A stretch of 64,000 nucleotides of DNA from Tridacna crocea (GCA_943736015.1 OX031064.1:35205361-35269360); one strand, 5' to 3'. Shown: positions 23,696 through 33,314, numbered from the stretch's first letter. Notes: a model not told the origin generated them from the letters alone. A program made the numbers and translations.

Positions 23696-24900
23696 AGCTG
23701 AGGTGAGCCTTTTTGATCCTGTTGTGACCGTCGTCCATTATTGGTCGTCATCGTTTACCTTGTGTATGCCATGGCCAGAATGTTTGTCTTGATGATATCT
23801 CGTACAACTTCAAAAATGGGTCATGTTTGGACAAAAGCTAGGTCAGGTCACTAGGTTAGGGGTCATGTTTGGACAAAAGCTAGGTCAGGTTACTAGGTTA
23901 AATTTAGAAAAGCTGTGTGTGTACACGCTCTAGATGTCATCTTAAAAAATGCTTGTGTGCGCTCCAGAGGCCATTATTTCAGTGTGATACTCCTCAAAGT
24001 TGGACAGAAGGTGAATCTTGATGATTTCTCTAACAAGTTTGAAAATGCCTTATGTCGTTTTGAAAACTAGGTCATTTGGTCAGATCTGACAAAATCTTAT
24101 GTATCCTCTAGAGGCCACAATTTCAGTTAAGTACTCATGAAAGTTGTTAAGAGTGTTTGTCTTGATATTATCTTAGATGACTTTGAAAATGAATCCTGTC
24201 AGGTCAAAAACTAGGTCACTGGGAGCAATCTGTGAAAAACCTTGTCCAAGCTCTAGAAACAACATTTTCAGTCCAATACTCCTGAAACTTGTTTAGAATG
24301 TTTGTCTTGATGACATCTCATATGACTTTAAAAATTGTAAAGTCTCAGAAAAACTTGCGTACATTCTTGATGCCACATTTTAAGTTTAGTTGTCATGAAA
24401 TCTGGTCAGATTGTTTGTCATGATGATACCTTGAATTAGTTTGAAAATAGGCTATGTCAGTTCATAAACTAGGTCACCAGGTCAAATCTTTGAAAGAGCG
24501 TGTGTAGGCCTAGAGTCGACATTTTGTGTCCAATACTTATGAAAATTCCTCTTTTCTAGATGATCATCATGATGAAATGTAAAATGGGTCAGATTGGGTG
24601 CAGAACTAGGTGGCTTTGTCTAATCTTTGAAGAAGCCTTGTGAAGACTCTTGGTGCTGAATCTGTGTTTCGATATTACCTAACTTGAGAAAAAGGGCTAT
24701 GCTGGGCTAAACAATAGATTAATGAGAGAAATTATGGAAAAAATGCTTGTGTACAAGTCACAGGCTAAAGTTTCAATCCATTATTCAAGCTTGGAAGAAT
24801 GTTTGTCATAATATATCGAAAGAGATGGAAAATGGGTGATGTTTGGTCAAAAGACTCAGGTAAGCGACTTCAGGGCCACCATGGACCACTTCTTTCATAA
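23696..24900. mobile_element. Interspersed element with loose internal tandem repeats
   Basis: Starts near gctcagctgaggtgagcc and ends near ggtaagcgacttcagggcca. Internal units of about 110-120 bp are marked by gaatgtttgtcttgatgat and by aaaactaggtca. The terminus resembles that of the 166-bp repeat elements at 4,745 and 45,740. No conserved coding frame was seen. Confidence 0.65.
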
Positions 24901-24927
24901 AGAGAATGTACTGTGCATTTTTGATGT

Positions 24928-25133
24928 GTAACTCCTTACCAAAAAATTTTACTTGTCCAAGTTAAAATTATTTTCAGGTGGCAAAAGTGGCTTGGAATGT
25001 TGGTTTTGTCTAGAAGGATAGAAAATATTGTGGGAAATAGGGAAAAAAGCTGATCCAAAGCTTTTCTCCTTCCCCATATATGAATTCCAAAGTTTTCTTC
25101 CTCCGGCTGATTAAACCACGGGTAAAGGGTTAA
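24928..25133 (-). mobile_element. Decayed TTAA hairpin MITE
   Basis: Left end gtaactccttaccaaaa, right end gggtaaagggttaa; the hairpin tip has diverged to agctgatccaaagct. Confidence 0.65.
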
Positions 25134-25719
25134 GAGAAAATATTTGCAAACCGGAAAAGTGAGATTTTGCCTGCCAATGTTAAGGATTTTTGTTATGTTT
25201 AACAACTGTAATAATGATGCTTACTCATTGCAACTCGGCCAATTCTGTAACTATATCTAATCTCGTCTGTATCATTGAGGTCACCATACTGAATCTACTG
25301 TAAGTCACATGATCTTTAGGCATGGCGGCGCCAGTGGAATTTGTATTGGTCGACAAATTGCATGTAACTGAAACATGTTTGAGACGGTTTCTGTCACATG
25401 TGCATTTTCTTTGGTCCAGTCTCGTGATTCATAAAGCAATACATGGTCTTTGTCCGGCAAAGAAATGTAAGGTTTAGGTACATATCATGATACTTTCCAA
25501 GAGATTTGATCAAAGGATCATCCTTGTGTAGCCGAATGAGTAGTGCATCAAATTCATTGTCGATCCTTATCAGGGAGGGGTTGGTTAGAGCTAATCATTA
25601 GACAAAATAACGTATTGTTAAACTCAAACATTCTGTTTATGTTGATATTTAGAGTCGTTTTATAATTTTTCTTTGTTTGGAAAATTAAAAAATGTACACT
25701 GGTGAAATTTGTTTTTTTT
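25134..25719. other. No gene seen
   Basis: Unassigned sequence, somewhat less AT-rich near 25,320-25,420. Confidence 0.4.
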
Positions 25720-25974
25720 CTTTAGCTCACGTGAGCACAACGTGCTCAAGGGGAGCTTTTAGGATCACCCGGTGTCCGTCGTCCGTCGTCAACAATTCTT
25801 TAAACATCAATCCTCCTAAACCGCTGGGCCAATTTGGACCAAACTTGGCTGGATTGTTCCTTGGGAGCTCCTCTTGTAAAATTGTTCACAGAATTTGATT
25901 TCGTCAAAAACTCAGGTTGCCATGGCAACCAAATGGAATTTTCAAAGAAATTCTTTAAAAATCTTCTTCTTTGT
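25720..25974 (+). repeat. Interspersed repeat with GCTCACGTGAGC start
   Basis: Begins agctcacgtgagcacaacgt and includes ggtgtccgtcgtccgtcgtc, ctgggccaatttggaccaa and tcaggttgccatggcaac. Such sequences are common dispersed repeats in molluscs to my knowledge. A decayed relative is at about 18,880-19,180. Confidence 0.65.
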
Positions 25975-26195
25975 GGTGTCCGTGGTCGTGAGGTAGAGCG
26001 TCGGCCTCATAACCTAAAGGGCTTGAGTTCGATACCTGGGAGCGGGTGTCAACTTTGGATTTTTCATTGGCCCATACATTCGGCGCGAGTACTGGTGTAG
26101 TTCCCAGGAAGCAGAATCGAGAGAGATTGGTATAAGTTGTAAGATCTTGTTTCTCAATCGATGTAAAATAATATGTTTAAATTAAAACTAAACTA
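25975..26195 (+). mobile_element. tRNA-derived SINE
   Basis: The head at about 25,983-26,040 has an A-box-like gtggtcgtgaggtagagcg, an anticodon-arm-like cggcctcataacctaaagg and a B-box-like gagttcgatacc. A tail of unrelated sequence follows to about 26,195. It directly follows another repeat and is degraded enough not to be a functional tRNA. Confidence 0.65.
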
Positions 26196-26209
26196 AGGAA
26201 AGTTTCACT

Positions 26210-26335
26210 TATTTGAATGGGTAAAACATTGCAGTATAAAAAATTCGTCGATCGGCACGGGCGGCTTGATTCACCACAGCCGTGAACAAGTTTCCATGTC
26301 CCCTGCCACCTGACCGTACAACTAATAATGCCAAA
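26210..26335 (-). repeat. Interspersed repeat, relative of the 28,866-29,010 element
   Basis: On the minus strand it reads gttgtacggtcaggtggcag, then cttgttcacggctgtgg, and then a segment containing cccgtgccgatcg before gaattttttatactgc. The later copy carries a 33-base inverted repeat where this one has that short segment. Confidence 0.8.
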
Positions 26336-27125
26336 TAAGGATACCTGATCAATGCAACGCATAGGCACTCGGTTTCCCTATCTTTTACTTTTGTACCTTA
26401 CCTCTTCTACTTCTGCATATCATAATTACTAGAAGGTTTTGCAGCAGCCATGATTTAAGATAACGGCAGTCCTTGATCAGGTTTCTATTGACGCTAGCTC
26501 CAATTCCGTCATTAACACGCTTGCTAATATGGGTACCATGACAATGTTAAACAAGACGTACTATTTTGAACGTACAAAGATCCTGATACCCGTATCGGCC
26601 AGCTCCTTGGAGATGATTCGGGAGCCAGTGTAAATGAAAACCTGATCGAGAAGGTCCATTGCTTTAAAACATGGTCGATGCAAAACATTCTAGTATATAC
26701 CATATAGATGTACAGAGATAAATAGTAAGTTGTGAAAGTCATGAAAACCGTGTGCCTATATATGATGTAATGTGTGATTCGAGTTTTGCGTATTTTTCTA
26801 CGTAGATTCACAATTAAAAATAACATGTTGTCGTAAATCATTTAGATCTATAGTTTTACGTAGATCTGGTCAACCACGGATGATTTCATACTTAATTGTC
26901 GAGCTGCATGGTTTGGGGAATTTGGCTCAAAAGAATTAAGTGAGTCAAAAATACTGATTGACACCAGGAATGGAAAAATACATGTACCAGTTGACAAAAG
27001 GTAACATCCGGTTCAAGAACGAGTTCATAGATCTATGATCACCTTATCTCTTTGCAAAGTGACAAAAAAAAAATTAGCATGATTCACGCTGAAGCTTTTT
27101 AAAGACATTAAATGGTTGGGCGTGC
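26336..27125. other. No gene seen
   Basis: Unassigned. It contains several tacgtag words (about 26,800-26,865), but no ordered repeat. Confidence 0.4.
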
Positions 27126-27262
27126 AGCGCTAATGCTAGAAAAAATTGTGGGAAAATGAGGAAATACTATTAACCAGCATTTTCTCATTTTCCCGCAATA
27201 TTTTCAAGAGTTCCTTTCTCACGTTCAGAGGAGCACGGCATTGTGTTTCGTAAAGGATTAAA
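27126..27262. mobile_element. Partial TTAA hairpin MITE
   Basis: Hairpin attgtgggaaaatgaggaaa opposite cattttcccgcaatattttc and a right end gtaaaggattaa; the left half is missing. Confidence 0.6.
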
Positions 27263-27426
27263 AAGAGTAATAATTTAGATTCCGTGACAATATTAACATA
27301 ATTTATACGATATATGTGTTCTACCATCTATTCAATCATGCGCTTTTCATACCGCTGTTACGTACACGCACGCTATTAAAAGTACAACCCATTCAAAAGC
27401 ATTTGGTAGCCCGCATTTTCTCCTCT

Positions 27427-27571
27427 TTAACCTTTTCCCAAATGACAAACTTTTGGACTAGACCAAATTGAAAGCATTTGCAGACGACAATTCAACTGTT
27501 GCTGAAAAGATGATTTCTGTCTATGATAGGTTAGAAAACATTGTGGGAAAAGGAGAAAATGCTAGTGCACC
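27427..27571 (-). mobile_element. TTAA hairpin MITE truncated by a family-D insertion
   Basis: Starts ttaaccttttcccaaatgac and runs to one hairpin arm (gggaaaaggagaaaatgcta), where it stops against the next element. Its missing second half was not found on the other side. Confidence 0.75.
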
Positions 27572-27787
27572 TTAACCCTTTACCCCATAAGGCATTTCTG
27601 TGGCATCTCTGATTGACCTTAAATAAGCTGCTTCTTATGTGTAAATGACTCCTTTTGATAGCGTAGATAATATTGTGACAAAAGGTGAAATTGCTCTTCA
27701 TTAGCAATTTCACCTTTTGCCACAATATTTTCCAAAGGCTCCTACAAGCAATGTGTAGAAATTAGTATCTATGGAGTAAAGGGTTAG
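27572..27787 (+). mobile_element. TTAA hairpin MITE, family D
   Basis: Ends ttaaccctttaccccataag and tggagtaaagggttag. Hairpin aaaggtgaaattgctcttca/ttagcaatttcacctttt, with both arms changed relative to the 2,427 copy yet still nearly paired. Confidence 0.85.
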
Positions 27788-28282
27788 GTCTTTCCCATAC
27801 AATCCCGACTTATAAAGAACCAGAGAAAGAAGCCCTTTTAAAATATCATGGGAAAAGGAGAAAATACTGATAAGCTGCATTTTCTCCTGTGCCCACAATG
27901 TTGTCTGCCCTTCCCAAACTTAGTAAATTTAGTTTTTTCAGCCACATTTATTTCGTCGCTATCAAATGCTTTCAAATTATACTTCCGGTCTAAATATACT
28001 AGGACGAAAAAGAAACGCAGGGTAACCTTTCAAGGTACATCTAGTTTAGAGGTGTATAACTTAATTGAGAGTTCTAAACTATGATTTTATGTTTACCATT
28101 GATCAGTTTTGAATATTTTGACGAAATTTCATTTCAGAAAATGGCTTCTTATTGACAGTATCCCCTCCTCAGTGACAAAAGTAGTGACTGGTTTCATATG
28201 GAGATTCGAAGCTTGTTCAATATCTCGTATGGTACCCTGCATTTCTCTTTCGTCCTAGTATATATGTCGTTTGGTAAAGGAC
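27784..28282 (+). mobile_element. TTAA hairpin MITE interrupted by a TIR element
   Basis: The left part begins ttaggtctttcccatacaat and reaches ccggtctaaatata at 27,998. After the insert it resumes as tatatgtcgtttggtaaagg at 28,261. Together the parts make one element of normal length. Confidence 0.75.
27999..28258. mobile_element. 260-bp TIR element inserted in a MITE, with TATA duplication
   Basis: Ends ctaggacgaaaaagaaacgc and the inverted gcatttctctttcgtcctag, giving inverted repeats of about 30 bp with few mismatches. Both sides are bordered by tata, so the target duplication is TA or TATA. The interior has no coding capacity. It probably used a Tc1/mariner-type transposase supplied elsewhere. 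Confidence 0.8.
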
Positions 28283-28395
28283 TTCAGGGCGCAGCGAAAA
28301 TACCACACATACAAATGTATGTCATGCAAAAAAGGGGAACATGAGGACAATTTCATTCACTTTGATAAAGTCTTAACTCTCATTCTGCTAATCAC

Positions 28396-28604
28396 TTAAC
28401 TCTTTACCACACGAGAAAATTTTAGAATGGTCCAAACTGAAAGCATTTGCAGACGACAAAATAAAGGAGGCTATAAAATGAAATTTGTTCTGGGAAGGGT
28501 AGAAAACACTGTGGTTACCAGCATTTTCTCCTTTTCCCACAGTGTTTTCAAAAGGCTTCTTTCTCAGAGTCGTCAAAAGTAGGGATTGTGTGGTAATGGG
28601 TTAA
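28396..28604 (-). mobile_element. TTAA hairpin MITE with one hairpin arm shortened
   Basis: Runs from ttaactctttaccacacgag to gtggtaatgggttaa. The left arm jumps from aaaacactgtgg straight to ttaccagcattttctcc, so about 20 bp of one hairpin arm are deleted. Confidence 0.8.
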
Positions 28605-28798
28605 CCCTTTACTCCATAGATACTCATTTTGACGTATCAACAACAGACAGCTTTTGAAAAGATTGTGGGAAAAGGAGAAATTTCTCCTTCTCTCACAATG
28701 TTTTCCACCCAATCAGATATTTGTATCCTCATTTGTCATATCTTTATTTGCTGCTGAAATGGAAGAGTCTCAAATTGGCATAACAGGTAAAGGGTTAA
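28601..28798. mobile_element. TTAA hairpin MITE, mixed family-D type
   Basis: Shares TTAA with the previous copy. Left end matches the D family in reverse (ttaaccctttactccatag), while the right end (ggcataacaggtaaagggttaa in two words) is distinct. The hairpin tip is collapsed to gaaatttctcc. Confidence 0.7.
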
Positions 28799-28865
28799 AT
28801 AAAATTTACAATTTACAATTCAATAGGAAATCCAATACTGCTATTTCATAGATATGTTTCCGGGA

Positions 28866-29010
28866 ACATTATTAGTTGTACGGTCAGGTGGCAGGGGACT
28901 TGGAAACTTGTTCACGGCTGTGGTTAATCATGCCGAGTTTCCAAGTCCCCTGCCACCTGACCGTACAACGAATTTATTATACTGCAAAGTTTTACCCGTT
29001 CAAAGCGCGT
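28866..29010 (+). repeat. Interspersed repeat carrying a perfect 33-bp inverted repeat
   Basis: Arms at 28,875-28,907 (gttgtacggtcaggtggcag onward) and 28,937-28,969 are exact reverse complements, separated by 29 bases. The surrounding sequence matches the minus-strand copy at 26,210-26,335, which has no second arm. Confidence 0.9.
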
Positions 29011-29311
29011 TAAGCGAAATTTTCCTGTTTTATAACTTCACGAATCGAGTATGCTGACGAAATAGAAATTCCCTTCTGTGTGCCCCAATTCAATAAAAAC
29101 TGACGTCACTGGAAACTGACGTCACTAAAACGTGCAGTTTGGTGAATAAATGTGCAGTCTGGTGATCGATCGATGCCAACATTTTGGATGATGTATTGCA
29201 CGTGTAGTGATGTTTACGGGGCACTCAAAAGGGAAACTGGTTTTTGCCAGGGAACATGATATTATGTTCCCGGCATGTTAACCAATCAGATCACGAGAAA
29301 TTTCTTTGCAG

Positions 29312-29433
29312 CATAATAATATCTCCTTATCGGACAGTGTAGATTCAAAATCAGACTGCGCGTTCTGTGCTGTCTGATTTTGATCTACATTGTCCTCAAT
29401 AGGTCATTTAGTCGCGCTTTGCAGTCTTCCATC
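29312..29433 (+). mobile_element. Family B MITE, right-hand part
   Basis: Contains atctccttatcggacagtgt, the hairpin region aatcagactgcgcgttctgtg/ctgtctgattttgat in diverged form, and ggtcatttagtcgcgctttgc. It is fused to a half MITE of the other family at about 29,434. Confidence 0.7.
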
Positions 29434-29560
29434 TTCTTTTCCCACAAAGTTTTCTACCCTTCACAAAACAAATTTCAAATTTTCAGTGACTTTTATTTTG
29501 TCGCCTGCAAATGCTTTCGATATACACAAGCAAAAAATTTTGTCGTTTGGTAAAGAATTA
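29434..29560 (+). mobile_element. TTAA hairpin MITE, right half only
   Basis: Starts within the right hairpin arm (cttttcccacaaagttttc), keeps gtcgcctgcaaatgctttcg and ends gtttggtaaagaattaa. Confidence 0.75.
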
Positions 29561-29708
29561 AATAGATCTACTTTCAAGGGCAAACTTCATTATTTGATCT
29601 ACAATTATTTTTTTCTTTTATATATGCTTTCTATATGGACATACAGGGTATCTTTAACTTTGTTAAAGTGCACTTGCATAATTATGACCGCATTATTCCT
29701 AAACCTAA

Positions 29709-29929
29709 TTAAGTCGTTACCAAACGACAAAATCTTAGGTTTGACCAAATCGAAAGCATTTGCAGACGACAACATAAAAGTGACCGAAAATTTGAAATTT
29801 GTTTTGTGAAAGGTAGAAAACATTGTGGGAAAAGGAGAAAATGCTGGTTACAAGCATTTTCCCACAATGTTTTCTAAAGGTTTCTTACTAGGGGGCGTCA
29901 AAAGTAGGGCTTGTGTGGTAATGGGTTAA
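29709..29929 (-). mobile_element. TTAA hairpin MITE
   Basis: From ttaagtcgttaccaaacgac to gtgtggtaatgggttaa. The right hairpin arm is about 8 bases shorter than the left (agcattttcccacaatg). Confidence 0.85.
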
Positions 29930-30155
29930 TCTTGCTTGGTCACAAATAAAAAGGGCGATGGGCAAATCTGAAAGGCAGCGGGTAGTGACCTCCCGATGAA
30001 CGAAGATGTTGATCAGACGGTCTCATCGCGGGTACCGAGAGATATTTTGACAATATACCAGCTGATTTTCGCAGGTAAACATCGAATAGAAGTAATGAAA
30101 ATGCAAGCAAAGATGGGCAAAATAAAAGACAAAGGCAATACTGCGGTTAGACTTG

Positions 30156-30432
30156 CCGGTGTAATGCAGACAAATGACCCTCCCCTACAAAATGATCCAT
30201 GGGTCATTATCCTAAGTATAGAAATGACCCATGGGTCATTTCACTACGTAGAGGAATGAGCCGTGTCATTATTCTAAGTATAAAAATGACCCGAGGGTCA
30301 TTATTCTACGTAGAGAAATGACCCTCTGGGTCATTTCTGTACGTAGAATGATGACCCTGGTCATTCCTCTACGTAGTGAAATGACCAATGGGTCATTTTG
30401 TAGGAGAGGGTCATTTCTCTGCGTTACACCGG
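30156..30432. mobile_element. Foldback element 1, nested palindromes
   Basis: Ends ccggtgtaatgcagacaaat and the inverse tctgcgttacaccgg, with at least 40 bp of inverted repeat. The interior alternates palindromes such as aatgacccatgggtcatt and aatgaccctctgggtcatt with tacgta spacers. The flanking CCGG or CG may be a target duplication but is itself palindromic, so the boundary is uncertain by 2-4 bases. Confidence 0.85.
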
Positions 30433-30490
30433 GCTGCCTAGACGCGCAGATTAATAAACTCCCTTCGACCGTGCACCCTGAGGATGTTGC

Positions 30491-30855
30491 CGTTGTAATG
30501 CAGAGAAATGACCCTCTCCTACAAAATGACCCATAGATAACTTCACTACATAACCCTCTTGGGTCATTTCTCTAAGTAGAATAATGACCCGGGTCATTCC
30601 TCTACGTACAGAAATAACCCTCTTGGGTCATTTCTCTAGGTAGAATAATGACCCGGGTCATTCCTCTACGTACAGAAATAACCTTCTTGGGTCATTTCTC
30701 TAAGAAGAATAATGACCCGGGTCATTCCTCTACGTACAGAAATAACCCTCTTTGGTCATTTCTCTAGGTAGAATAATGACCATAGTCATTCCGCTACGTA
30801 GTGAAATGACCCATGGTTCTTTTTGTAGGGAGGGTCATTTTTCTGCATTACAACG
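30491..30855. mobile_element. Foldback element 2, with 64-bp tandem palindromic units
   Basis: Ends cgttgtaatgcagagaaatg and the inverse tttctgcattacaacg. The interior carries about three copies of a 64-bp unit, each made of aaccctcttgggtcatttct, a spacer and aatgacccgggtcatt followed by cctctacgtac. The right end mirrors the left (gtagggagggtcattt against aaatgaccctctcctac). Confidence 0.88.
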
Positions 30856-31006
30856 TCGTACAAGATATCAACCTTAACATAATGACGATTACAATCTTGC
30901 CAAACATCTCCTGTTTCATGCAAAGGAAAGACACAAACTCTCAGGACTTCTAGACTCAACCATGAGATCGTCGTATTTACCTAGAATTAATCCTAAAGCT
31001 GCCTAG

Positions 31007-31676
31007 GGCTGTCATTCCCCAAAACGTAACTTTAAGTATAGCAAGAATTGAGCTCTTAATACCGAACTGGAAGTTTTATTTTAGTTATTTAGCGGGATAA
31101 ACGTTAATCTTTCGGCAGCCATGGTTTCACTCTTTGCGACCCTTCTTTTCATAATGATGGCTAAAATATCTTGGGGAAAGAAGAAAATCCTAGATATCAG
31201 CATTTTCTCCTTTTCCATGGTGTTTTCAAATGCTTTCTTCTTCAGGGCTCCTAAAACTCTAAAAAAAAAATTGACAAGGGTTAGCACCCGTGTGCAAGCC
31301 GGATGGCTCCCGCCAGACAACACATCCACTACACGGTGCCTGTAAGCTACAGGTAATGACAGATGTCCTAACAGTAAATAATGCATCAGACAGTGCCTGG
31401 AAGGCACCCAGCCAGTCGCAGCTGAGACCGAGCATTAACCTTCGACGGGGGCCATCTACCTTTGCTTCATTGACACTACCGATTGACTGGCGCCGTCAAT
31501 GCCAGGAAATGTAAATATGTCACGGAAATCAATGCAATAGTTAGGTCTTGACGATCCTGTAATCGTCCCACAGGTTTGCGTGGACCACGCATACACTCAC
31601 ACTGCGTTTACAGTGTCCATTACTGATTTGGATGATCCCGTCCAATATTGTTTTGATTTAATCATTATCCTGTTAG
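31007..31676. other. No gene recognised; decayed MITE and GC-richer patch
   Basis: A degraded hairpin MITE is at about 31,160-31,265. The stretch 31,285-31,520 is GC-richer than its surroundings and has open frames in several phases, but no family was recognised. Confidence 0.4.
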
Positions 31677-31905
31677 TTAACCCATTACCACACAATCCTT
31701 ACTTTTGACGACCCTGAGAAAAAAGCCTTTAGAAAACATTGTGGGAAAAGGAGAAAATGCTGGTAACCAGCATTTTCTCCTTTTCCCACAATGTTTTCTA
31801 ACCTTTACAAAACAAGTTTCAAATTTTCAGTCACTTTTATAATGTTGTCTGCAAATGCTTTCAATAAGGACAAGCCTAAAATATTGTCGATTGGTAATGA
31901 GTTAA
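31677..31905 (+). mobile_element. TTAA hairpin MITE, well preserved
   Basis: Ends ttaacccattaccacacaat and ttggtaatgagttaa; the hairpin aaaacattgtgggaaaagga with gagaaaatgctgg is perfectly paired over about 33 bp. Confidence 0.9.
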
Positions 31906-31924
31906 TTGATTTAAATATAACACT

Positions 31925-32098
31925 CTCGCCGATAGTTAAAAAAAAAAAACGAATAATGTTATTACAAACTTATTTTTCGGATGAAAAAATCTGCTTCATG
32001 TGGATTGTACATCTAAAATCATACTGCACTTTCGACGCAGTTTGGTCTTGATCTGCACTTCCTCAAAGAGCCAGTGAGTATAGCTTAGCGGCTTTAGG
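31925..32098 (+). mobile_element. Family B MITE, diverged
   Basis: Hairpin traces atcatactgcactttcgacg and gtttggtcttgatctgcact, and the right end cttagcggctttaggattaa. Confidence 0.6.
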
Positions 32099-32748
32099 AT
32101 TAATTCTTTATACCAAATGACAAAATTTTAGCCTTGTCCAAATTGAAAGTAGTTGCAAACGACATACCATATTTGGTTTAAATTGTAGTGTTGGTTTTGG
32201 AGGGGGTAGAAAACATTGCAGGAATAGGAAGAATAGCTGGTTACTTTTTTCCCAGAGTCGTTAAAATAGGGGACCGTTTAGTACCATGCTATTCAGCCTG
32301 TTGTTTATCCCTTTCCCAAATGGCAAATTTTGGACCTGGCCAAATTGAAAGCATTTTGCAAATGACAAATTAACAGTTGCTAAAAAGATGATTTTTTCTA
32401 TATGATAGGATAGAAAATATTGTGGGAAAAGGAGAAAATGCTGGTTACCAGCATTTTCTCCTTTTTCCCACGATGTTTTCAAAAGGCTTCTATTCCTGAC
32501 CCGTAAAAACCAGGGATTGTTTGGGAAATGGAAACTCTATATCAAACAACGAGGTGTTGGACTAGTCCTTATAGAAAGCATCAGTAGACGAATTAAAAGT
32601 GTCTTGATTTATAAAATTTGTTTCTGAGAGTGTAGAAAACCTTGCGGGAAAAGGAGAAAATGCTGGTTACCAGCACTTTCTACTTTTCCCACAAAGTTTT
32701 CAAAAGCTTTCCTTCCGCGAAAACCAGGGCTTGTTTGGTATAGAGTTA
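32099..32748 (-). mobile_element. Run of three TTAA hairpin MITEs
   Basis: Copies at 32,099-32,288 (decayed), 32,305-32,530 (good hairpin, ggagaaaatgctggttacca) and 32,528-32,748 (one arm mismatched, ccagcactttctac). All point the same way, and their junctions have lost perfect TTAA sites. Confidence 0.7.
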
Positions 32749-32795
32749 AGACGTAGGCCGCTAATTTTTCCTCTTTTTTTCTTTCCATGGAAAAG

Positions 32796-33214
32796 TCCAG
32801 CCAACAGTCAAAATCCCCAAAAAGCCAAAATAATATATGCAATTTTAAAGTTCTTTACCGATGGAAAAAATCCCAACATATTGGACATTGCAGACCAAGA
32901 TCAATCGGCATGCAATAAAGCTATGAGCAATCTAAACTTGGATCTGCTCTATCCTAAAAAGCGCATTCCAGCTCTCTCAGGAGCCAAAGGGTTCAATTAT
33001 TTACTCAATTTTATTTTATTCAATTATTGTTTTGAATTTCCATTCGACAGCCAGCGCATACTTTGAACCTTTCATTGATATCCGTAACACGTACACCCAA
33101 CTAGTGTTACACGATATTAATCAGATGGAAAAAATTGGCGGGAAAGTGACGAAAACAACTCTCAAACCATTACAGGATATATTGGCTGCACCTTTCTGTA
33201 AAGGTCCAACTTAG
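32796..33214 (+). CDS. Gene-like fragment, unknown protein (possibly two exons)
   Basis: An open frame from about 32,796 encodes KIIYAILKFFTDGKNPNIL, DIADQDQSACNKAMSNLNLD and LLYPKKRIPALSGAKG. A putative 64-bp intron (32,991-33,054; weak donor gg|gttcaa, acceptor gccag) joins in frame to AYFEPFIDIRNTYTQLVL, HDINQMEKIGGKVTKTTLKP and LQDILAAPFCKGPT, stop at 33,212-33,214. The first block has the helix-helix-helix-wing rhythm of a winged-helix domain and faintly recalls Z-alpha domains (I-LKF, N-K, PAL), but key aromatic residues are absent, so this is only a suggestion. The upstream end runs into a MITE. It lies just 93 bp before the TATA box of the IL-17-like gene. It may be a relic rather than a live gene. 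Confidence 0.4.
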
Positions 33215-33267
33215 GCGGCGTGTTCGTGGTAACAGTAATCTTTCTAAAATTATCTCCTGGTAAACAA

Positions 33268-33277
33268 GGGGAAGCCC
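33268..33277 (+). promoter_or_regulatory. Near-consensus kappa-B site upstream of IL-17-like gene A
   Basis: ggggaagccc differs from GGGRNNYYCC at one position and lies 30 bp upstream of the TATA box. The paralogue has a similar site in the same place. Functional assignment is inference. Confidence 0.35.
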
Positions 33278-33306
33278 TGACAACCCACTCGGTCAGTTGC
33301 TCAAAG

Positions 33307-33314
33307 TATAAAAC
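33307..33314 (+). promoter_or_regulatory. TATA box, IL-17-like gene A
   Basis: tataaaac, about 173 bp before the ATG at the end of the leader exon. The equivalent distance in gene B is 162 bp. Transcription would start near 33,337. Confidence 0.6.

Larger units (their letters stand above)
29996..31006 (+). pseudogene. Unknown gene fragment split by two foldback elements
   Basis: Three protein-like blocks lie in line. Block 1 (29,996-30,155) reads MNEDVDQTVSSRVPRDIL, TIYQLIFAGKHRIEVMKMQ and AKMGKIKDKGNTAVRLA. Block 2 (30,433-30,490) reads DAQINKLPSTVHPEDVA. Block 3 (30,856-31,006) reads VVQDINL, then after a frame change DDYNLAKHLLFHAKERHKLS and GLLDSTMRSSYLPRINPKAA, and a TAG stop at 31,004. 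The composition is protein-like and unlike the AT-rich surroundings, but I do not recognise the family. The foldback elements at 30,156-30,432 and 30,491-30,855 fall exactly between the blocks. A TAA at 30,875 and the frame change before DDYNL suggest decay or an indel error; alternatively the blocks are exons of a live gene. The start ATG is only the first in the open frame. Confidence 0.5.

Noticed and set aside
25983-26045. Functional tRNA gene
   Set aside because: Box-like motifs exist but acceptor and anticodon stems do not pair well and a SINE body follows.
31290-31514. A short plus-strand frame in a GC-richer patch as a gene
   Set aside because: Open frames occur in several phases at once, as expected from few stop codons in GC-rich DNA, and no family is recognised.
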